In this document: in pieces, positions 6,687 to 13,785 of the stretch
Numbering within the stretch: position 1 is the first letter of the stretch
How the letters are laid out: the number at the start of each line of letters is the position of its first letter
Assembly: GCA_040880405.1 (NCBI GenBank)
Contig: JBBDIM010000164.1
Span: 1 to 15,277, forward strand
Length of the DNA: 15,277 nt
From: JBBDIM01 sp040880405
Lineage (GTDB): Bacteria > Planctomycetota > Planctomycetia > Pirellulales > Pirellulaceae
Reading direction: 5' to 3'
The notes under the pieces: generated by a model
The model's input: only the letters and a program-made list of their open reading frames with translations
Told to the model about the DNA's origin: nothing
The model's database searches: none
Translations under genes and position numbers: made by a program

Positions 6687-8069
6687 ATGGCTCAGCTCAC
6701 ATTCCACGGCGCAGCGGAAACGGTTACCGGTTCCAAGTACTTGCTGGAGGTCGACAGCACGCGCGTGATGATCGATTGCGGCCTGTTTCAGGGACACAAG
6801 TCGCTTCGCTTGCGCAACTGGGATAACCTTCCCCTGCCCGCCTCTTCGATTGATCGCGTGCTGTTGACCCATGCCCATCTGGACCATGTTGGCTACCTGC
6901 CTCGCTTGGTCGCCCAAGGGTATCACCACCCGGTATATTGCTCCGCCGCGACACGAAAGCTCGCGGAGATCATCTTGCTCGACTCCGCCAAGAACCAGAA
7001 ACGGGACGCCGCCTACTTCAATCGTAAGGGGATCTCCAAACATAAACCGGCGTTGCCCTTGTACGACACCCACGACGCCCGCAGAGCCATTCGCCAACTG
7101 AAGGCGGTTCCGACCGACGAATGGTTTTGCGTTCATGAACCGGTTTGGGCCCGAATGATTGACGTGGGGCATTTGCTCGGCTCGTGCATGATTGAGATTG
7201 AGATCCGCAACCAAGACCCACCCCTGCGGATTTTATTCTCAGGAGATGTCGGCCGTTACGACGCCCCTCTCTACCACGATCCGTCACCACCTCCGCCGTG
7301 CGACTATCTGATTTGTGAGAGTACCTACGGCAATCGACTGCATCCGGAAGGTGATCTGCTCGACGCGCTGCAGTCCGAGGTCAACGCCGCTATCGAGCGA
7401 GGGGGGGGTATCTTGATGGCGTCATTCGCCGTGGGACGCTCGCAGCAGTTGATCTATTTGCTGCAAGTCTTGATGCATGCCGGAAGAATTCCTAAGATCC
7501 CGGTCTATCTCGATAGCCCCATGTCGGTCGCCGCGACAGAGGTCTTCGAACGTTTTCACCTCGATCATGATCTGGCTGAGGGGGACTTGGGAGGGGAAGA
7601 CATTTGGGACGCTGGCCATATTCATATGGTAAAAACGACCCGCGAATCCCAAAAAGTGAATCAAGTGAAGGGACCGGCGGTGATTATTTCCTCGTCGGGA
7701 ATGATGACGGGGGGCCGGATCCTGTTTCATTTGAAACGGCGGTTGCCTGATCCCAAGAACACCGTTTTCCTGGGAGGCTACATGGTGCCGGGAACCAGAG
7801 GCAGGGCACTCAAGGATGGGAAATCAACGATTCGGATCCATGGTGCGGACATACCGGTGAAAGCGCACATCGCGACGATTCCCGGTCTCAGCGGTCATGC
7901 CGATCAGCGTCAGTTATTACATTGGCTTGAAGGCATGCCTCCTCCGCGGCAGGTATTCTTGACCCACGGCGAAGTGGACAGCGCTGAAGCGCTGGCTCAA
8001 CTGCTTGAGCAGCGAGGTTTCCGCACGACCATTCCCAAACTGGGTGAGACCATCCCCTTAGGAACATGA
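6687..8069 (+). CDS. MBL-fold beta-CASP RNA metallo-hydrolase (YSH1/CPSF-like exonuclease family)
   Basis: A 460-residue protein, the normal length for bacterial COG1236 proteins. Metallo-beta-lactamase motifs: HAHLDHVG (62-69), GHLLGS with H162, and FSGDVGRYD with D187. Beta-CASP motifs: A in CESTYGNR (E211), B in SGHAD (H403) and C in LTHGE (H427); SSSGMMTGGR (335-344) and the Gly-rich GGYMVPGTRGR (363-373) are also typical. These enzymes cleave RNA as endo- or 5'-exonucleases using two zinc ions in the cytoplasm. The ATG at 6687 fits the family start (MAQLTFHGAAETVTGS) and follows GGCGGA at about 8 bases; an open stretch back to a TTG at 6549 was rejected. A TACAAT at 6621-6626 could be a -10 element, but its -35 is poor. 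The stop overlaps the LOG gene start. The exact RNA target is unknown. Confidence 0.93.
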   Translation: MAQLTFHGAAETVTGSKYLLEVDSTRVMIDCGLFQGHKSLRLRNWDNLPLPASSIDRVLLTHAHLDHVGYLPRLVAQGYHHPVYCSAATRKLAEIILLDSAKNQKRDAAYFNRKGISKHKPALPLYDTHDARRAIRQLKAVPTDEWFCVHEPVWARMIDVGHLLGSCMIEIEIRNQDPPLRILFSGDVGRYDAPLYHDPSPPPPCDYLICESTYGNRLHPEGDLLDALQSEVNAAIERGGGILMASFAVGRSQQLIYLLQVLMHAGRIPKIPVYLDSPMSVAATEVFERFHLDHDLAEGDLGGEDIWDAGHIHMVKTTRESQKVNQVKGPAVIISSSGMMTGGRILFHLKRRLPDPKNTVFLGGYMVPGTRGRALKDGKSTIRIHGADIPVKAHIATIPGLSGHADQRQLLHWLEGMPPPRQVFLTHGEVDSAEALAQLLEQRGFRTTIPKLGETIPLGT

Positions 8070-8929
8070 CGATGCCGCCTGAACCCACGCCCGAGGAAAA
8101 TCTCCAGCAGATCATCGACTCGTCCAGCTATGTTCTGCCAGAGCTTGATTCCGCCTTCCTGCAGACCGACGACTTGCGGGGAATCCGGCTAATGCTGGAG
8201 TTCCATAAGCCAGAACTGCACTTGAAGAAGGCCGGGGTGAACTCCACGGTCATCGTCTTCGGCGGCACTCAGATCATTCCCAGGAAGCTTGCCGAAACCG
8301 ATCTGGGACTGGCCAAGAAGGAATTGGCGGCCGAGCCAGACAATCCGCAGTGGCAGCGACGCGTCCAACGGGCCGAAAGTCGCTTGGCCAAGGCCCACTA
8401 CTACGACGAGGCCCGCGAGTTTTCTCGGCTAGTTTCGACCAACTGTCAGATCGACGGACATTGCGATTACGTGGTGGTAACCGGTGGCGGCCCCGGCATC
8501 ATGGAAGCGGGCAATCGCGGGGCCTTCGAAGCAGGGGCCAAAAGCATTGGCCTGAATATCACGCTACCTGAAGAACAGCACCCCAACTCATACATCACGC
8601 CTGATCTTTGTTTTATGTTCCGCTACTTTGCGATGCGAAAGATGCACTTCCTGTTACGCGCCAAGGCGCTGGTGGTCTTCCCCGGTGGGTTTGGAACCTT
8701 GGACGAGTTGTTCGACGCCCTCACGCTCCGGCAAACCAACCGGATGCAAGTGATTCCGATCATCCTGTATGGCTCGGAATACTGGAATCGAGTGATCGAC
8801 TTCCAGTTTCTTGCGGATGAGGGGGTAATCCGAGACGAACATTTGGAGCTATTTCAGTTCGCCGACTCGCCGGAAGAGGCCTGGAATATCATCGCCAAGT
8901 ATCATGGTCATCCGGTCAGCGATTTTTAG
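8066..8929 (+). CDS. LOG family Rossmann-fold protein (TIGR00730-like nucleotide phosphoribohydrolase)
   Basis: A 287-residue protein. The LOG signatures are present: TVIVFGGTQI (61-70) for the first Rossmann strand, VVTGGGPGIMEAGNRGA (137-153) and the catalytic PGGFGTLDELFDALT (206-220). LOG enzymes hydrolyse cytokinin riboside 5'-monophosphates, and bacterial members act on AMP or related nucleotides; some are still called lysine decarboxylases by mistake. The N-terminal ~60 residues and a charged helical insert (about 75-125) make it longer than the ~190-residue minimal LOG and resemble the long bacterial subgroup. The ATG at 8066 overlaps the preceding stop as ATGA, suggesting coupled translation. 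A second ATG at 8072 is 8 bases after an AGGA at 8060-8063 and has better spacing, so the start may be two codons later. Substrate is uncertain. Confidence 0.92.
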   Translation: MTMPPEPTPEENLQQIIDSSSYVLPELDSAFLQTDDLRGIRLMLEFHKPELHLKKAGVNSTVIVFGGTQIIPRKLAETDLGLAKKELAAEPDNPQWQRRVQRAESRLAKAHYYDEAREFSRLVSTNCQIDGHCDYVVVTGGGPGIMEAGNRGAFEAGAKSIGLNITLPEEQHPNSYITPDLCFMFRYFAMRKMHFLLRAKALVVFPGGFGTLDELFDALTLRQTNRMQVIPIILYGSEYWNRVIDFQFLADEGVIRDEHLELFQFADSPEEAWNIIAKYHGHPVSDF

Positions 8930-8930
8930 T

Positions 8931-8986
8931 GCGCCGGCCTTAACCCAGCAATCCGCGATTTCCCCGAGGAAATCAGGCCGATGCGC
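8931..8986 (+). other. Two-stem structured element between the LOG and SDR genes
   Basis: Starting two bases after the LOG stop codon, GCGCCGGCCT (8931-8940) pairs with AGGCCG-AT-GCGC (8975-8986), ten pairs with a 2-base bulge. Inside, directly abutting the 3' strand, GATTTCC/GGAAATC (8957-8963, 8968-8974) forms a perfect 7-bp hairpin with loop CCGA. Sixteen bases (8941-8956) stay unpaired on the 5' side. There is no U-tract, so this is not a standard intrinsic terminator. It could protect an mRNA 3' end, terminate inefficiently, or regulate the SDR gene 37 bases downstream. Confidence 0.5.
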
Positions 8987-9022
8987 TAGGTGAGGTGAGG
9001 GGCCTTAGCAAGGATTCCGCCA

Positions 9023-9820
9023 ATGGATTCACTACAGGACATCTTCGGCACACCTCGACCGGTAGCGGTCGTCACAGGGGGTGCCCGTCGTGTCGGTCGA
9101 TATTTGTGTGAGGCTTTGGCGGCCTCCGGATATCGCGTCGCGATTCATGCGCATGATTCGATAGAAGCGGCGCAAGAGCTAGCGGCGCGGTTTCGCGAGC
9201 AAGAGATTGAGGCCCTCGTGGTCCAAGCCGATTTGACGCAGGAAAGTCAAGTCAAGGCGATGTTCGACCAGATCCAATGGTACTTCGGCCGGATCGACTT
9301 GATGATCAACTGCGCGGCAATCTGGAACCCGACTCCGCTGACGCAAGTCACCGCCGAGGATGTGGAGGCGCACTTTCGCGCCAATGTCTTAGGCACGTTT
9401 TTATGCTGCCAATGGGCCGGTCGGCGAATGGTCGATCAGCCCCATGGCGGCGCGATCATCAATATCGGGGATTGGGGTGTCGCGCGGCCCTATCCGGGGT
9501 TCTCCGCCTATTTCGCGGCCAAAGGAACCATTATCACGCTGACTCAAGACTTCGCAGTCGAGCTCGCGGCGGCGAACCCGGCGATCCGCGTCAATGCGAT
9601 CCACCCCGGTCAGGTCTTGCTGCCGGAAGATGCGTCCGAGCAGCGAAAACAGGCCATCATCGATTCCACGCTGGTCAAGCGGCTCGGCCGGCCGGAAGAT
9701 GTCTTTCGAGCGGTCCGCTTCCTCGCCGAAAGCCGATTTGTGACCGGAGTGGCGGTTCCGGTCGATGGCGGGCGGACGATCTACTCTGTCGGCGAAGTGA
9801 ACGAGACCGTGACGGGATAA
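9023..9820 (+). CDS. Pteridine-reductase-like SDR oxidoreductase (FolM/PTR1 type)
   Basis: A 265-residue classical-size short-chain dehydrogenase. The cofactor motif TGGARRVG (18-25) fits TGxxxRxG, the form typical of NADPH-dependent pteridine reductases, rather than TGxxxGxG. NCAAIW (96-101) is the NNAG-type structural motif. The catalytic pair is Y163-K167 (AYFAAKG). The usual Ser 13 residues before the Tyr is replaced by D150 in NIGDWG, as in PTR1 and FolM. IHPGQV (193-198) and the C-terminal VPVDGG (246-250 region) complete the fold. The likely reaction is NADPH reduction of a dihydropterin or dihydrofolate in the cytoplasm; this is inferred from motifs. The start ATG at 9023 has AAGGA (9010-9014) 8 bases upstream. 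It is separated from the LOG gene by 93 bases containing a structured element. Confidence 0.85.
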   Translation: MDSLQDIFGTPRPVAVVTGGARRVGRYLCEALAASGYRVAIHAHDSIEAAQELAARFREQEIEALVVQADLTQESQVKAMFDQIQWYFGRIDLMINCAAIWNPTPLTQVTAEDVEAHFRANVLGTFLCCQWAGRRMVDQPHGGAIINIGDWGVARPYPGFSAYFAAKGTIITLTQDFAVELAAANPAIRVNAIHPGQVLLPEDASEQRKQAIIDSTLVKRLGRPEDVFRAVRFLAESRFVTGVAVPVDGGRTIYSVGEVNETVTG

Positions 9821-9899
9821 CGCGCCAATCTGTGGCGGATCGGTTTTCCCTCCCGCCCCGTTCTTCGGAGAAATAGCGAGGCGTTTGCCGTAACTCTTT

Positions 9900-9942
9900 G
9901 CAGTGAATGGGGTTTCGGGGATCTCTTGAGGCCCCTCACTGC
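9900..9942 (+). other. Intergenic hairpin downstream of the SDR gene
   Basis: GCAGTGA (9900-9906) pairs with TCACTGC (9936-9942); after a 2-base bulge (AT, 9907-9908), GGGG (9909-9912) pairs with CCCC (9932-9935). This gives 11 pairs and a 19-base loop that contains a second GGGG (9917-9920) able to compete. No U-tract follows. The element sits 80 bases after the SDR stop and 116 before the lipoprotein start, so it could be a 3' structure of one transcript or a leader element of the next. Confidence 0.45.
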
Positions 9943-10058
9943 TTCAGAATTCGCACAGAATCGGCGCAGCCCTGGAGCGGGGGATTTCGTAGACTCTCCC
10001 TTGTTGGATTCCGCCAGAGGATATTCGGAAGCTCCCGTTTTGCGAGGAAATAGTGGTG

Positions 10059-11855
10059 ATGCGACGAGAAGGATTCGAGTTGTGGAAGTCGGGCGGAGCC
10101 CTGCTTTTGGCGACATTGTCAACGGTTGGTCTGTCGGGTTGCGGTTCGTCCGACGCGCCGCCCGCGGTAAGTATCAATCAAGGGGCACAGGACGAGAAGC
10201 CGGCCGATTCGGCCCCGGCGAGCCCGCGTCCGGTTCAAGTCACTGCCGATCAGCCGTCAGGCCAAGGGCGGACGAATCCGGCTCAGGTGAGTTCGCCTCC
10301 TCCGCCGACGTCGTTTTCCGATCCCGATCCGAATCCCAACCAAGGCAATCGCTTCTCCGGCGAGAATCAGACCGTCAATCGTGACCAAGTTCCCGTGGGG
10401 CAACCTGCCAATACTCTTACCGGTGCTGAAGCAGAGCCGCAGGAGAGCATTTCCGCGGCGGAGCTGACGGCCCAAATCGCCTCGCAGCCGATTCCCAAGG
10501 GGGACGCCGAAGCGATTTTGAAGTACACCAACGAATTAACATCCGTTCCCTTCCCAGACAACGCCACACCGGCGGAACTCCGCGACTTCGCCAAGATGAT
10601 TTACGGCAACGTCCTGGCTGCCGCCGATCAGGTGTTGGCGATCCAAAACGCAACGTCCAAACAGCGCCGAGCCGCGGTTCAGTTCAAATTCAACGCCTAC
10701 GAGATGCTCGCGTCGATTGAGCCAGAGAAGGCCGAAGCCCTGAATAAGGAGCGGATGGCCTTTGCGGAATCGATGGCGGGCACCAATGATCCGGAAGTCT
10801 CGCGGCTCGCCCGGCTATTCATCTTCGAGACGATGCTGGGTGAATTCGCCCAGGGGAACGAGGAATTGTTCCAGGCGGTGTTGGAGGATGCCAAGTATAT
10901 CATCGACGACCCAGGGGCCGACATGATGCATTTCAATGTCGCGCAGAATGCCGCCACGGTGTTCGCGCGGATGGGGCATTCGGATCAGGCCTTGGATATT
11001 CTGGGGATGATGAAGAAGGCGTTTTCCGGTAGCCAAAACGAGCAACTTGCCGCCCAAGCCGCGGAACTGGACGATCTCATCCTGCAGTACAAGATTGTCG
11101 GCAGCATGATGGCCGCCGCCAACGGCAACCAAGAGGCGGGCGAACAGATGCTGCGTCACTTGCGCGACTGGATCGAACTGCGGGGTGAAGAGTCGCTGGA
11201 ACCGCTGCAGTTGATCTCGAACATCGAGATGCAGATGGAGGACTTCGGGAAGGTCGAGATTGCCAAAAAATTAACCGCCATGATGGTTGAGAATTATGGC
11301 AGCCACACCAACCCACAGGTCGCTCAGTCGGTCGCCGTTTCCGCGGCCAACGCCGAGAAACGACTCGGCCTGTTGGGTAACAAGTTCCAATTGGAAGGCG
11401 TATATTTGGATGGGTCGCCTCTCAAGTGGGAAGATTATCGAGGCAAGTACGTTCTGGTCGATTTCTGGGCCTCCTGGTGCTCTGCCTGCATCGACGAGAT
11501 GGACAATATCAAGGGCGTCTACGCCAAATACCGTCAGCGTGGCTTCGAAGTGGTAGGTGTCAACTTGGACGATAACCGTGAGGCCCGCGACTACTTCTTC
11601 CAGCATCATCAGATTCCCTGGGCCACGGTCGTCAGTGGTAATCCGGACGCCCAAGGCATGAACGACCCGAACGCCGTTCGCTGCGGGATCGAGGCCCTGC
11701 CATTTTTGGTTCTGATCGATCCGGAAGGGAAGGTCGTTGAAATGAACCCCCGGGGCGAACGATTGGATGAACTGCTGGAAAGCATTTTCAGCCAACAACC
11801 GGCGGCCCAAGCGGCCTCGACCGATTCCATGTTGGAAGTGAAACCGATTCGGTAA
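10059..11855 (+). CDS. Lipoprotein with large helical middle region and C-terminal TlpA/thioredoxin domain
   Basis: A 598-residue protein. A lipoprotein signal ends in LSGC, with C28 as the predicted lipidated residue. Residues about 30-130 form a low-complexity linker rich in Pro, Gln, Ser and Asn. Residues about 131-425 are predicted mostly helical, with Ala/Glu/Met-rich segments suggesting TPR-like packing; no named domain is recognised. Residues about 432-585 are a TlpA-type thioredoxin fold: VLVDFWASWCSACIDEM with redox pair C474-C477, and cis-Pro P548 in EALPFLVLID. It probably acts outside the cytoplasm in thiol-disulfide exchange, reducing proteins or supporting cytochrome maturation. 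ATG at 10059 follows GAGGAAA; in-frame GTG codons at 10053 and 10056 are alternatives. The 238-base upstream gap shows no strong promoter. A strong terminator follows. Confidence 0.88.
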   Translation: MRREGFELWKSGGALLLATLSTVGLSGCGSSDAPPAVSINQGAQDEKPADSAPASPRPVQVTADQPSGQGRTNPAQVSSPPPPTSFSDPDPNPNQGNRFSGENQTVNRDQVPVGQPANTLTGAEAEPQESISAAELTAQIASQPIPKGDAEAILKYTNELTSVPFPDNATPAELRDFAKMIYGNVLAAADQVLAIQNATSKQRRAAVQFKFNAYEMLASIEPEKAEALNKERMAFAESMAGTNDPEVSRLARLFIFETMLGEFAQGNEELFQAVLEDAKYIIDDPGADMMHFNVAQNAATVFARMGHSDQALDILGMMKKAFSGSQNEQLAAQAAELDDLILQYKIVGSMMAAANGNQEAGEQMLRHLRDWIELRGEESLEPLQLISNIEMQMEDFGKVEIAKKLTAMMVENYGSHTNPQVAQSVAVSAANAEKRLGLLGNKFQLEGVYLDGSPLKWEDYRGKYVLVDFWASWCSACIDEMDNIKGVYAKYRQRGFEVVGVNLDDNREARDYFFQHHQIPWATVVSGNPDAQGMNDPNAVRCGIEALPFLVLIDPEGKVVEMNPRGERLDELLESIFSQQPAAQAASTDSMLEVKPIR

Positions 11856-11887
11856 GAACGCCTTCCGGCGAAAATAGAAAACGAGGC

Positions 11888-11923
11888 AATAGGGCCCTGC
11901 ATTTGCAGGGCCCTGTTTTATTT
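11888..11923 (+). terminator. Strong intrinsic terminator after the TlpA lipoprotein gene
   Basis: A perfect 10-bp stem AGGGCCCTGC (11891-11900) / GCAGGGCCCT (11905-11914) with loop ATTT. It extends by a T-G and two A-T pairs at the base and runs into GTTTTATTT. It begins 32 bases after the stop codon. It ends the lipoprotein transcript and separates it from the peroxiredoxin gene. Confidence 0.9.
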
Positions 11924-12001
11924 AGGAGCAGAGGAAGAATAACGTCCCACTTCCACCGCCACTTCTCGGGGCATTCGTCGCGCTGTTCATCTAATATTTA
12001 C

Positions 12002-12030
12002 TTGCCTCAGGTCGGTTTACCGCGTTCAAT
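12002..12030 (+). promoter_or_regulatory. Possible promoter of the peroxiredoxin-like gene
   Basis: TTGCCT (12002-12007), then 17 bases, then TTCAAT (12025-12030). Each hexamer matches four of six consensus positions with ideal spacing. It lies between the upstream terminator and the start codon at 12117, where a promoter is needed. No other good candidate is seen in 11924-12116. Confidence 0.3.
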
Positions 12031-12116
12031 AAAGAGAAGGATCGCGGGGTGGGCCGACATCAGGGGTGGCTTGCGGAGATTCCCACTTTTCTTGGCTTGT
12101 GCAAAAGGATGAAATC

Positions 12117-12650
12117 ATGATCGCGCGAATCGCGGTGATGCTTGTGTTGGGACTGTTCGTCACCAATTCAAGCTTCCTCACCGGAATTGAAGCCCGCGCG
12201 GAGGAAAAGCCGGCGGCCATCAAGGAGGGGGGGCCCGCCCCGGATTTTTCTCTGGAGCAGGACCAATCATCTAAGCGAGTTCAACTGTCCAACTTCGCGG
12301 GCAAGAAATTGGTGTTGGTTCTGAGCAGGGCCAATTGGTGCCCGTTTTGCATGGCTCATCTGAAGGACTTGCAGGCCCATTACGATCGCTTTCAGGACGA
12401 AAACGCGGAAGTGCTCGTCATCTTTCGCGAAGAAGCGACTGGGATAGAGGGGCTGAATAAGATTCGCGAGATGACGGAGGCCAAAATGCCACTGGCGCTC
12501 GACCTGGGAGCTGAAAAAACCGCCCAGTACGGCCAGGAGGGATTCCCCACCTACCTAATCGATGAACAGGGGGTCGTTACTAAAATCCTCTCCGGCACCA
12601 AGGCCGAGCGACCGACGGCCGAATCGATTTTGGCCGAGCTGAGAAAGTAA
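12117..12650 (+). CDS. Exported peroxiredoxin-like AhpC/TSA-family thiol protein
   Basis: A 177-residue protein with a signal peptide (MIARIAVMLVLGLF core, cut at EARA-EE near residue 28). The redoxin domain covers about 38-177: PAPDFSL (40-46), VQLSNFAGKKLVLVL (55-69), RANWCPFC with C75 and C78, and cis-Pro P144 in GFPTYLID. The CPFC pair sits where AhpC/TSA proteins carry the peroxidatic Cys, so it could act as a peroxiredoxin with an adjacent resolving Cys or as a thiol-disulfide oxidoreductase; sequence alone does not decide. It acts in the periplasm. The ATG at 12117 has AAGGA (12105-12109) 7 bases upstream; an in-frame start at 12066 would bury the signal peptide. It is expressed separately from the TlpA lipoprotein because of the terminator between them, although both are exported thioredoxin-fold proteins. 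Confidence 0.88.
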   Translation: MIARIAVMLVLGLFVTNSSFLTGIEARAEEKPAAIKEGGPAPDFSLEQDQSSKRVQLSNFAGKKLVLVLSRANWCPFCMAHLKDLQAHYDRFQDENAEVLVIFREEATGIEGLNKIREMTEAKMPLALDLGAEKTAQYGQEGFPTYLIDEQGVVTKILSGTKAERPTAESILAELRK

Positions 12651-12682
12651 TCTGACGACGAAACCTCCGCGAGGAGACTGCA

Positions 12683-12716
12683 GGTCGATCGCAGGAAATC
12701 ACTCTTCCTATCGACC
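12683..12716. terminator. Candidate bidirectional hairpin between convergent genes
   Basis: GGTCGAT (12683-12689) pairs with ATCGACC (12710-12716), and AGGAA (12693-12697) with TTCCT (12705-12709), leaving a 3-base bulge and a 7-base loop. The twelve pairs lie between the converging peroxiredoxin and transglutaminase genes and include the latter's stop codon. There is no U-tract on either side, so terminator function is only suggested by position. Confidence 0.35.
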
Positions 12717-13781
12717 GGGGCCGTTTGGAAGCGGAGTTCGTTTGTCGAGCGGCGGGAACCACTCGACCACGGGAGGTGCCGCGCCTCGATAGTCGCGCAT
12801 CTTGAGTTCCGGCCGGACATAATGCTGCGGTTGCCGATTGCCGGGGACTCGAAAGCTGTCACCCTTTTGCAGAATCGGCCGGCTTTCAGGCGACTCGCCA
12901 AAGGGGAAATCATTCGTCATTTCCACCGCGGTCCAGACTTCGCGGTTCTCCTTGCCGGCCAACAAGAACTCGGGATAACAATGCCCTGGTACCCAGACCG
13001 TTCGAGCCGGGATGCCCGCGGCGCGGCTAATTGCCACGAATAGGCTGGTCATCTCTTCGCAATCACCCCGCCGATCCTCCAAGGCGGAAACCGCTCCTTT
13101 GAAAGGGCCCTCCTCGTAGGTGAGATGCTGGTGAACGAACTCGTAAATTCTTTTGGTTTTGTCCCAGGCGGAACCTTCGTCTTGCGTCAATTCCTCGGCC
13201 AACCGGGCGATTCGAGGATCACGACTTTGGATCAGCGGGCTCTCGCCCAGATAGATCCGAGCCTCGCGCCGCAGCTTGACCGGTTCGAGTATCTGGAAAT
13301 TTTCATGCTCCGAGGGAATTTGCACCCCGAGTCGCCGCACTCGATATCGCAGGATGACCTCTGCTGGCTCATCGGCGGCTAGACGGTCGATCGTTACCTT
13401 AGCGAGGGTCGCTCCGGCCAGGCTGACCATGGAAATTTTCGCGCCGCGCGGAGTGATTCTCTGCTCGACCAATTCCACCCGCTGGTCCTCCCACTCCTGC
13501 GGAACGGGGAACAGGGCGACAATCCCGCTTGCGACCCCGGCGACCTGAAGCCGGAACCCGGTCTCGAAGTCATGCTCGTGGACCGCTGGTCGGCCCGGTT
13601 CCGGGGCCTCGGCTGGAACGGTCTTCGCAGCGCTTTGCGGCGTGACTGCCTCCGTCGAGTTGCTGGCTGGGGTCCGGTTTTGCTTCGGAGATTCGCGCGG
13701 TTCAAATTGCGCCGAGACGACGATCGGCGCGATAAAATTCCACACGAGGAGCATCATCAGCGGCAAAAACGTCTTCCCCAT
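12708..13781 (-). CDS. Exported transglutaminase-like protein with intact Cys and His
   Basis: A 357-residue protein. A signal peptide covers about 1-24 (LPLMMLLVWNFIAPIVVSA). Residues 26-70 are a Pro/Ser/Thr-rich linker. Residues 75-185 look like a beta-rich domain preceding the catalytic core. The transglutaminase core is about 200-300: RRGDCEEMTSLF with catalytic C241, GIPARTVWVPGHCYPEF with H267; the third catalytic residue (normally Asp) is not certain, with E287 or D291 as candidates. Bacterial members are usually cysteine proteases or amidases rather than crosslinkers. The start ATG at 13781 lies 4 bases after the stop of the paralogous upstream gene, so the two are cotranscribed. The conserved C-terminal stretch RPILQKGDSFRVP is shared with that paralog. 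Substrate is unknown. Confidence 0.86.
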   Translation of the reverse strand: MGKTFLPLMMLLVWNFIAPIVVSAQFEPRESPKQNRTPASNSTEAVTPQSAAKTVPAEAPEPGRPAVHEHDFETGFRLQVAGVASGIVALFPVPQEWEDQRVELVEQRITPRGAKISMVSLAGATLAKVTIDRLAADEPAEVILRYRVRRLGVQIPSEHENFQILEPVKLRREARIYLGESPLIQSRDPRIARLAEELTQDEGSAWDKTKRIYEFVHQHLTYEEGPFKGAVSALEDRRGDCEEMTSLFVAISRAAGIPARTVWVPGHCYPEFLLAGKENREVWTAVEMTNDFPFGESPESRPILQKGDSFRVPGNRQPQHYVRPELKMRDYRGAAPPVVEWFPPLDKRTPLPNGPGR

Positions 13782-13785
13782 CGTC

